DNA of 17,427 bases, taken from assembly GCA_024225895.1 (NCBI GenBank), contig JAAEMC010001170.1, positions 1 through 17,427 on the forward strand, read 5' to 3'. Under the pieces are notes generated by a model that did no database searches, was not told where the DNA came from, and saw only the letters and a program-made list of their open reading frames with translations. This document shows, piece after piece, positions 1-5,682 of this stretch (positions within the stretch are counted from its first letter, which is position 1; every line of letters begins with the position of its first letter). This stretch comes from Desulfobacteraceae bacterium (GTDB taxonomy: Bacteria; Desulfobacterota; Desulfobacteria; Desulfobacterales; Desulfobacteraceae). A program made the translations under genes and the position numbers.

Positions 1-69
1 GATGTCAGGAACCAGTCGGGAAAACCTGTCAAGGGGTTATTGATAGCGGCGATAAAAAGTAAGAAATGA
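1..69 (+). CDS. 3' end of an unrecognised gene (partial, runs off left edge)
   Basis: Frame 1 is open from the first base to a TGA at 67-69 and gives 22 residues ending IAAIKSKK. The tail is basic and helical in character. Similar short tails of the form 'xxAIKxxx' occur at the ends of Rep-like and helix-turn-helix proteins, but this is too little to assign a family. The reading frame could also be chance, as 22 codons is short. The methyltransferase gene follows on the same strand after about 100 bp. Confidence 0.3.
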   Translation, partial: DVRNQSGKPVKGLLIAAIKSKK

Positions 70-77
70 GCAGACCA

Positions 78-97
78 GGAGACATCATATTTAATTT
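78..97 (+). repeat. Degenerate GGGGACAC-type repeat remnant
   Basis: The bases GGAGACATCATATTTAATTT resemble the GGGGACACCTCATATATCTTTAATC arm at 1228 onward, and the GGGGACACC at 8807. Such motifs commonly accompany REP-associated tyrosine transposases in Desulfobacterota (known context). Here only one arm is visible and no transposase is nearby, so it is a likely relic. Confidence 0.3.
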
Positions 98-171
98 AAA
101 CAAATGAAATGCATCGGACAAGCCGTAGATGTTCAGCGTTATATCTATTAACGAAAGCATAGAGGGAAAAA

Positions 172-999
172 ATGACTGATCGTTGGGGACATAGTGGTAC
201 TTGGGAGGATATGCTGCGTCAGACATTTAAAGGTGCAGATATAAAAGTTGAGGATCTATACTTGCTTGAAGCTTGTGATTTGGAGGGCCTGAAAGAGCGT
301 GTTACTCCCCGAGCGATAGCAGCGGTACTTCATGCAAACCCGTCACTTGAACGAATATGGGGCACACGTTATCCTGAAATATGTACTTTCATTGATAAGG
401 TCACCACAGAATATGGTCCGGCTTCAACCAGGCAGGAATTGGAATTTCTTTCCGATAAGATAGTATGGGAAATCGCTGAGCTATTGATCTACCATCGTGA
501 TCCAAAGTTTTACGAAAAGCGTGCAGCTATTGATTTGGATTTAAAAGAACTGACTGAAGAAGTCAATTTTGATAATCGTATAGTTGTCGATGTTGGCGCT
601 GGAACAGGGCGTATTGCATTTCAGGCAGCACCGCTATCACGTTGGGTTTTTGCCGTTGAACCGGTAACTTCATTCCGTCGCTTCATGCGTGAACGAATAA
701 GAAATGAAAGAATCAAAAACGTTTATGTCATTGATGGACTGCTCTCTGATATCCCGTTGCCTGATAAATTTGTCGATGTGCTCACAACCTGTCAGGCATT
801 TGGCTGGTCGTTGTTGGATGAGTTGCAGGAGATCGAGCGTGTAATGCGCCCGGGTGGAATCGCGATCCATTTCAGCGGTATACCTATTGATGAAAACGGA
901 ACAATCCATCCAGTGATCACATCTGACAAGTGGGGTTACAAATGCCAACAATTAAGCAATCAGGGTGCATTGCATTGTAAGTATGTTAGACGATTTTAA
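172..999 (+). CDS. Class I SAM-dependent methyltransferase
   Basis: A 275-residue cytoplasmic protein with no signal peptide or membrane segment. A Rossmann-type methyltransferase domain occupies about residues 130-240. Motif I is VVDVGAGTGR (138-147), the SAM glycine-rich loop. The acidic residue that usually holds the ribose is E163 in AVEP. DGLLSDIPLPD (188-198) fits the adenine-binding and motif IV region, and VMRPGGIAIH (224-233) is the usual post-motif strand. The N-terminal ~130 residues are an unassigned extension. The domain is of the broad Methyltransf_11/25 type, and its substrate cannot be read from sequence. The start is supported by GAGGG at 162-166, five bases before ATG. The last ~30 residues are short for this fold, so a truncated C-terminus is possible. 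A repeat-rich region follows directly. Confidence 0.85.
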   Translation: MTDRWGHSGTWEDMLRQTFKGADIKVEDLYLLEACDLEGLKERVTPRAIAAVLHANPSLERIWGTRYPEICTFIDKVTTEYGPASTRQELEFLSDKIVWEIAELLIYHRDPKFYEKRAAIDLDLKELTEEVNFDNRIVVDVGAGTGRIAFQAAPLSRWVFAVEPVTSFRRFMRERIRNERIKNVYVIDGLLSDIPLPDKFVDVLTTCQAFGWSLLDELQEIERVMRPGGIAIHFSGIPIDENGTIHPVITSDKWGYKCQQLSNQGALHCKYVRRF

Positions 1000-1018
1000 A
1001 CACTGTTTTGTTTGAAAT

Positions 1019-1062
1019 GAGTGAAATGAGGAGAGTGAAATGAGGTGGAGAGTGAAATGAGG
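1019..1062. repeat. Three-unit tandem repeat, GAGTGAAATGAGG
   Basis: The 13-base unit GAGTGAAATGAGG occurs exactly at 1019-1031, 1033-1045 and 1050-1062. A partial fourth copy (TTTGAAATGAG) lies just upstream from 1011. The repeat begins 19 bases after the methyltransferase stop codon. The spacing is irregular (14 and 17 bases), so it is not a clean microsatellite. Its function is unknown. Confidence 0.7.
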
Positions 1063-1063
1063 T

Positions 1064-1087
1064 CGGACCAAGCAAAACAATGCAACC
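1064..1087. repeat. Dispersed 24-bp repeat, copy 1 (CGGACCAAGCAAAA-N4-GCAACC)
   Basis: The same 24-base pattern recurs at 5528-5551, with 20 of 24 bases identical and the two blocks the same distance apart. Both copies lie a short way downstream of a stop codon (65 and 32 bases). It is not part of any recognisable terminator. Confidence 0.55.
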
Positions 1088-1224
1088 TACTGTTAATATG
1101 GTTAAAAAATAAAATTTTACAAAAAAGTGCTTTTAGAACTATGTTTTCGGGGGCAAAATGGGCTTTCTAAGAGATCTCAACAACGTCCATTCTATCATAC
1201 AAGCCGCTCCAAAATGCATTAAGA

Positions 1225-1285
1225 TCCGGGGACACCTCATATATCTTTAATCTCGTTCTCCATAAATAAATAAGATGTCCCCGGA
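1225..1285. repeat. REP-like hairpin with 10-bp perfect inverted repeat
   Basis: TCCGGGGACA at 1225-1234 is the exact reverse complement of TGTCCCCGGA at 1276-1285, with a 41-base loop. A few further bases inside the arms also pair. The GGGGACAC core matches relics at 78-97 and 8807-8815. It sits in the 398-bp gap between the methyltransferase and the decarboxylase, where no other gene is visible. It is likely a REP/BIME-like, non-autonomous element. It is not a good terminator, as the loop is long and no T-run follows. Confidence 0.6.
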
Positions 1286-1397
1286 ATTCGGAATTAAAAA
1301 AACAAATAGTCAAAGATTGATGTACTTTTCTTGGAAAATGTGCACCATGTAAAGAAAGCTTTTTATTCATCTAACTACATCAAAGGGGGGTGCAGCA

Positions 1398-2552
1398 ATG
1401 AGAAAGACAACTCATACGATAAGATTTGTATTGGTGATAATAATGTTGGCCGGGTTAATGGCTGAGTTTAATACGGTTTTGGCAGATGCCTCGAAAGAGA
1501 GAATCGCCGACTATAAAACCATCATAATGAATCTGGAAGATTTGCTCGATTCCAGCCCTGCTTTAAAAAAGGATATAGAAAAAGTTTTGAGGTTACAGGA
1601 CAACCGCTCATACTACTGGAACAAGAAAAATCTTAACTATTTTGTAAATTTTTTTAGGGAATGGCTTGTTTACAATCCACCACCATGGGCAGGCCCAAAA
1701 TATATTCAGCCCTTTGATGAACTGGCGAATTCAGAAGGCGGTGAAATCCTTTTTAATAACAATGTATTCAGTTCCTGGTTTATTGATTTTTTGGATGCCC
1801 GCGGTGAATATTTGAAAACACCTCAATCCCTTGCCGGTGGCATACTGAATGACTGGAAAATATTTCCGGCCGTTCAATTGGATTCCTTCAAACCGCCATA
1901 TAATCAAAAAAAGTATCATTCGTTTAATGACATATTTTTACGTGTTCCGAAAAAACCGTTTAAGATTGACGGAAAGGATGACCCAGGTGTTTTGGTTTCG
2001 CCAGCAAGTGGCAAGATTCATCAAATTTATGCCAAAGACGTTGACGCCAATTTCAAAGTAAAAAGAGATGTTATCAACATCCGCCAGGCACTTAACAACA
2101 GTCCCCATGCAAAAAATTTCATCGGCGGAAAAATAGTGGACATTCTTTTGTGGTTCACGGATTACCATTATTTTCACTCACCCATTTCCGGTGAAATTGT
2201 CGAGGTGGGAGAATACGCGGGATCATACAACTATAATTTTCAGAATGTTGACTGGTACAAAGCCCTGGCCAAGCATAAACGTGTCTGTTATGTCATCAAG
2301 TCCAAAAAAATTGGTTTAGTCGCCATGATCCCTGTGGGTTTCTGGGGTGTAGGCTCCATTGTTACAGATGCCAAGATTAAGAAAGGGTATCAAATCGCCA
2401 AAGGAGAGAAAATTGGACGCTTTGGCTATGGCGGGTCTTCGATCCTGCTGGTATTTGAGCATGACAGAATCAAGTTTACGATTGATGGCATAACAAAAGA
2501 CTGGAAGGATGTAAAACCGGGTAAACAAATCGGCACCGCATCCAAGCTTTAA
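1398..2552 (+). CDS. Exported pyruvoyl-dependent decarboxylase, phosphatidylserine decarboxylase superfamily (PsiD-like)
   Basis: A 384-residue protein with a signal peptide (residues 1-30, hydrophobic FVLVIIMLAGLMA, likely cleavage near VLADA), so it is probably periplasmic. Residues about 75-155 (REWLVYNP, FIDFLDARGEYLKTP) resemble the N-terminal domain of PsiD-like decarboxylases. Residues 190-375 are the PSD catalytic fold: VSPASG (200-205), FIGGK, DYHYFHSP (255-262) and FGYGGSS (342-348). In this family the chain self-cleaves between Gly and Ser (here G346/S347), and the serine becomes the pyruvoyl cofactor. The Asp of the usual PADG motif, part of the Asp-His-Ser self-cleavage triad in E. 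coli Psd, is Ser204 here, while the His is kept. The substrate may be a phospholipid or a free amino acid such as an aromatic one; sequence does not decide. The start has AGGGGG seven bases upstream. Its 3' third is duplicated at 10424. Confidence 0.8.
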   Translation: MRKTTHTIRFVLVIIMLAGLMAEFNTVLADASKERIADYKTIIMNLEDLLDSSPALKKDIEKVLRLQDNRSYYWNKKNLNYFVNFFREWLVYNPPPWAGPKYIQPFDELANSEGGEILFNNNVFSSWFIDFLDARGEYLKTPQSLAGGILNDWKIFPAVQLDSFKPPYNQKKYHSFNDIFLRVPKKPFKIDGKDDPGVLVSPASGKIHQIYAKDVDANFKVKRDVINIRQALNNSPHAKNFIGGKIVDILLWFTDYHYFHSPISGEIVEVGEYAGSYNYNFQNVDWYKALAKHKRVCYVIKSKKIGLVAMIPVGFWGVGSIVTDAKIKKGYQIAKGEKIGRFGYGGSSILLVFEHDRIKFTIDGITKDWKDVKPGKQIGTASKL

Positions 2553-2636
2553 AAAAAAAGACAAAACAATCAGAAAAGATATTGATTATTTAAAAAGCAA
2601 GACAGTCAAAGCTCAACTATAGATTTGACCTCTTTT
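2148..2636. repeat. Long direct repeat, copy A (3' part of decarboxylase gene plus tail)
   Basis: This segment matches 10424-10912 without a single indel (constant offset of 8276) and with about 16 mismatches by eye, roughly 97% identity. It covers codon 251 to the stop of the decarboxylase and 84 bases beyond. The left break is at TTGTGGTTCACGG, inside the gene. The right break is just after a REP-like inverted repeat, degraded in this copy (2605-2629). Confidence 0.95.
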
Positions 2637-2718
2637 CACACTTTGTCATTCGTGCAATAGCCATATTTATCACAGACCAATCTATGGCAATATAATGGTC
2701 ATAAATGGGATCTTCCAT
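2617..2718 (-). pseudogene. IS110-family transposase, N-terminal fragment
   Basis: On the minus strand an ATG at 2716-2718 opens a 33-codon frame beginning MEDPIYDHYIAIDWS and continuing NMAIARMT, then stops at TAG (2617-2619). An AAGGAG ribosome site lies about six bases upstream. The xYIAIDWSxxNMAIARM start is typical of IS110-family (DEDD) transposases, where the Asp of AIDWS is the first catalytic acid. The normal protein is 300-400 residues, so all but the head is lost. The frame leaves transposase-like sequence where it meets the tail of direct-repeat copy A (about 2636), so that junction is where the element was cut. Confidence 0.6.
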
Positions 2719-3007
2719 ACTGTCTCCTTCTTTGTGTTAATTTTTATTTTCTAACTGCTGAATAAAATAACGCTTAACACGATTAAGAGTCTTCCTCAAA
2801 GGAGACCAGCTTTCTCATTTTATCGACCCCACTTATTCCCCAAGCCAACTTAAACCAACAGATCAAATTATCGACTGAAGGATTTTCCCTTCACTGTATT
2901 TTCTTTGTGTTGGCGTTATCCTTAAAATAAAATTCTTTTGTTTCTTTTCTTTTGCCGGCTGCTTTTTAAAGACAGGGAGACAGAATATCGTCATTGGTTT
3001 TCTGTGG

Positions 3008-3024
3008 CCGGTTATCGGGACCGG
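3008..3024. promoter_or_regulatory. Inverted repeat CCGGT-N7-ACCGG, possible activator site
   Basis: A perfect 5-bp inverted repeat about 150 bp upstream of the candidate sigma-54 promoter for the phosphoesterase gene, a usual distance for an enhancer-binding protein. It may equally be a chance hairpin. Confidence 0.25.
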
Positions 3025-3161
3025 TGAATGAAAAACCCTTCACAAAACAGATGAATGGCAAAATAGAAGTTTAATCGCTCGACCTGGAGCTGCTTCTTTT
3101 TATGCTTTATTTTCAAGCGGTTGCCATTATTTATTTAAGAATAAACTGTATTTTTCAGGCA

Positions 3162-3178
3162 TTGGTATTGGTTTTGCA
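3162..3178 (+). promoter_or_regulatory. Candidate sigma-54 promoter for the exported phosphoesterase
   Basis: TTGGTATTGGTTTTGCA carries GG and GC separated by exactly 10 bases, as in the -24/-12 consensus (TGGCAC-N5-TTGC). The TGG, the A and TTGCA match; the C of GGC does not. It lies about 70 bp before the ATG at 3250. No good sigma-70 pair is visible in this gap. Confidence 0.35.
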
Positions 3179-3249
3179 ACAATTACTGAGTATAGCTGCA
3201 GAGTCACTGGAGACCTGCGTTAAACCTTGAAAACATAGTAGGAGAGTGT

Positions 3250-5496
3250 ATGAGACGATATCTTAAAAATTATCTATTGTTTATCATTGTTGCGGCTGTG
3301 TTGTGCGCATATGTGTCAGTGTTTGCATGGGAGCCGTGTGACGGGGATATGGATCATGATTCGGATATTGACGGGGTTGATCTTTCCTTGTTGATAAGTG
3401 CAGGAAATTTTAGCAATCTTCTTGAATTTGCCGGAGAATTTGGAAAAACAAGCTGTCAGACCGGATCAGGCGCCTATTCTTTTGTTGTTTTCGGTGACCT
3501 CAACGGAGGGGGCTGTGAACGAAATGACCGTGTCAACCGACTGGTTCAGCATATCCAGGAAAGAGAACCAGATGCAGCCTTTTATATGTCAACCGGTGAT
3601 ATTATCGATGGCTACTGGAATTCAAATAGCCAGACAGCCTGTTTTGCAACAGATCCAGCACTAATCCGGCCAGAGGCCGACTGTGGCAGTGATATTCCCA
3701 ATGGTAATATGGCTCAAATCTTATCTCCCTTAAAAGACCGTCCTCCCTTTGACGGCCTTTCATCATCGTTTTACCTGGCACTTGGCAATCATGATGACAA
3801 TTGGGGCAGTGGATGGTATCCCGATCCCTGCGGTCAGGGAATATGTGACTTTTTAGCACCACTTACCCCGGCAGATTTTATTAACCATCCTTTTGATGCG
3901 GACAGCATTTGCAATCTGTCACAGAGTGAATCTACATATGCTCGAAATTTTTATTACTCGTTTACCTATAACAACACCTATTTTATTGTTTTGAAGATGA
4001 ATAATGATTATCTGGGAATGATGGCCTGCAACCAGCATCCCGGATATGATAACTGCCAGGACTACTGCTCAGACCCGGCTTTGGTAGATGACCCTGCCAG
4101 AAATAATTATTGTTACAATGTGGCGCAGTATGACTGGCTGGTGGATGAACTCCAACAGGCGTCGTCAGGCACGTATGACCATATTTTTGTTTTTGCACAT
4201 GCACCACTTGTCACCAGTTCAGAGGACCATCCTGCCACAGGCAGCCATGCCCAGATCAGAGCCTTGCTGGAACAATACAATGTGGATATTTTCTTTAACG
4301 GCCATAATCATGCCTATGAAAGAACACACCCATTAACAGGAGATACCATTGATACAGATGATGGTGTTGTCTATATTACCGCAGGTTCAGCAGGAGGGGC
4401 ATCAAGCACTGTGATAGGGGATTGGTTTACCGCAGTTGATGCCAATGATTTCACCACCTATGGGGAACCCGATTATGCGGATAAAATGACAACCTATCTA
4501 AAAATCACTGTTAACACAGATCTTGTCAGCGGTGAATTGGTAAGCCTGGGGCTTCCGGACGGTCCTGTGGACCAGTTCACGCTTCAACAGACACCGGTCG
4601 ATGATAATGTACCGGTCATTGGTGACTGCCAGCTGTTTCCGGAAGATAATATGTGGAATACACCCATCGACGATCTCCCGTTGCACCCCAACTCGGATAA
4701 TTATATCAACAGTATCGGGGCTGACGAAACAGTACATCCTGATTTCGGTACCCAGTGGCAGGGCATGGATATTGGCATCCCATATGACATTATTCCGGAT
4801 TCACAGCCTTTTGTAGATGTCACTTTTCAGTATTATGAGGAAACCGATCCACTGGATGTGCCCGGGCCTGTCAAGTCATACCCGATGCCAGACTCGCCTT
4901 CCATTGAAGGCGGCAGCGACAACCATGTCATCCTTGTTCGAAAAGGGTCTTGTATTTTATATGAATTGTACAATGTATCCCAGGATCAGACAGGGGACTG
5001 GACTGCGGGAAGCGGTGCCGTCTGGCATTTGGATCAAAACGAAATCCGGCCGGAAGGCTTTACCAGTGCGGATGCTGCCGGTCTGGCCATTTTACCGGGA
5101 CTGGTCCGGTACAAAGAGGTTTTTGGAGATCCTGCCAATGGTACTAAGCCGGGTATCCATCATGCACTCCGAATAACAGCCCGTATGATTCAAAGCGGCT
5201 ATATCCGGCCGGCCAGCCACTCTGATGGAAGGGCAGGAAATGATCCCGACTACCCGCCCATGGGATTGCGGCTGCGTCTCAAGCCCGACTTCAATATTGA
5301 CAGCTACGATGAACCAATCAAGGTCATCCTCAGGGCAATGAAAAAATATGGCGTTGTCATTGCCGACACCGGTTCGGACATGTTTCTCAGCGGCGTACAC
5401 CATGATGACTGGGATGATGATCTGCTGCGGCAATTGAAAACTGTAAAGGCATCGGATTTTGAGGCAGTATATACAGGGCCGATTATTCCGTACTAG
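3250..5496 (+). CDS. Exported calcineurin-type phosphoesterase with dockerin-like motif and C-terminal domain of unknown function
   Basis: 748 residues. Residues 1-26 are a signal peptide. Residues 30-69 form an Asp-rich, Cys-flanked single repeat (CDGDMDHDSDIDGVDLSLL ... EFGKTSC), like one calcium-binding dockerin/EF-hand loop. The metallophosphoesterase domain (about 76-440) has FGDLNG (81-86, D83), STGDIID (114-120), LGNHDD (178-183), FAHAP (315-319) and FNGHNHAYER (349-358). These are the metal-binding set for a two-metal centre, with the GHxHxYER of purple-acid-phosphatase-like enzymes. Residues 458-748 are a second domain (MWNTPIDDLPLH, SIEGGSDNHV, WTAGSGAVWHL, SADAAGLAILPGLVRY, PPMGLRLRLK, HHDDWDDDLL). 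I know this only as an uncharacterised domain of secreted bacterial proteins. Location is periplasmic or extracellular, and the substrate is unknown. AGGAG precedes the ATG. The gene is followed after 186 bp by another exported protein. Confidence 0.85.
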   Translation: MRRYLKNYLLFIIVAAVLCAYVSVFAWEPCDGDMDHDSDIDGVDLSLLISAGNFSNLLEFAGEFGKTSCQTGSGAYSFVVFGDLNGGGCERNDRVNRLVQHIQEREPDAAFYMSTGDIIDGYWNSNSQTACFATDPALIRPEADCGSDIPNGNMAQILSPLKDRPPFDGLSSSFYLALGNHDDNWGSGWYPDPCGQGICDFLAPLTPADFINHPFDADSICNLSQSESTYARNFYYSFTYNNTYFIVLKMNNDYLGMMACNQHPGYDNCQDYCSDPALVDDPARNNYCYNVAQYDWLVDELQQASSGTYDHIFVFAHAPLVTSSEDHPATGSHAQIRALLEQYNVDIFFNGHNHAYERTHPLTGDTIDTDDGVVYITAGSAGGASSTVIGDWFTAVDANDFTTYGEPDYADKMTTYLKITVNTDLVSGELVSLGLPDGPVDQFTLQQTPVDDNVPVIGDCQLFPEDNMWNTPIDDLPLHPNSDNYINSIGADETVHPDFGTQWQGMDIGIPYDIIPDSQPFVDVTFQYYEETDPLDVPGPVKSYPMPDSPSIEGGSDNHVILVRKGSCILYELYNVSQDQTGDWTAGSGAVWHLDQNEIRPEGFTSADAAGLAILPGLVRYKEVFGDPANGTKPGIHHALRITARMIQSGYIRPASHSDGRAGNDPDYPPMGLRLRLKPDFNIDSYDEPIKVILRAMKKYGVVIADTGSDMFLSGVHHDDWDDDLLRQLKTVKASDFEAVYTGPIIPY

Positions 5497-5527
5497 CTTG
5501 CTATCACCTGATCATTCATAATGGTGC

Positions 5528-5551
5528 CGGACCAAGCAAAATCGCGCAACC
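5528..5551. repeat. Dispersed 24-bp repeat, copy 2
   Basis: Second copy of the CGGACCAAGCAAAA-N4-GCAACC pattern (see 1064-1087), 32 bases after the phosphoesterase stop. The rest of the 186-bp gap has no gene and no clear terminator. Confidence 0.55.
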
Positions 5552-5682
5552 GAAATCCCAATTGCGGCAAGCTATAATTGAATATAATTAATGTTAATCT
5601 AATATCACCAATACTGGTCAGATCAGAAAAATAGATGTAAGAAGCAAAAAAATGAAAATGATAATAAAAGGAGATCAGGTAA

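Larger units (their letters stand above)
2719..3249. other. 531-bp gene-free stretch with stem-loops
   Basis: No convincing ORF on either strand. Next to the transposase fragment are three small hairpins: CTTAA/TTAAG (2773-2787), a 6-bp stem at 2789-2806 and TGAAGG/CCTTCA (2876-2893). These lie where IS110-group elements keep their structured non-coding end, which in characterised members encodes the bridge RNA (established for the family, not shown here). Nearer the phosphoesterase gene lie an inverted repeat CCGGT-N7-ACCGG (3008-3024) and a possible sigma-54 promoter (3162-3178). Confidence 0.45.

Noticed and set aside
1019..1062. Possible CRISPR array
   Set aside because: Repeat units are 13 bp with 1-4 bp between them; there are no spacers and no cas genes.
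1167..1370. 67-codon minus-strand ORF in the gap before the decarboxylase
   Set aside because: It reads straight through the REP-like hairpin (1225-1285) and has no recognisable domain.
2553..3249. Possible riboswitch or c-di-GMP (GEMM) aptamer before the exported phosphoesterase
   Set aside because: The conserved GEMM sequence blocks are absent and the hairpins do not assemble into a known aptamer layout.
5092..5433. 113-codon minus-strand ORF and the overlapping 119-codon plus-frame ORF at 4817-5176
   Set aside because: Both are alternative frames of the phosphoesterase C-terminal domain, whose own frame has coherent motifs.
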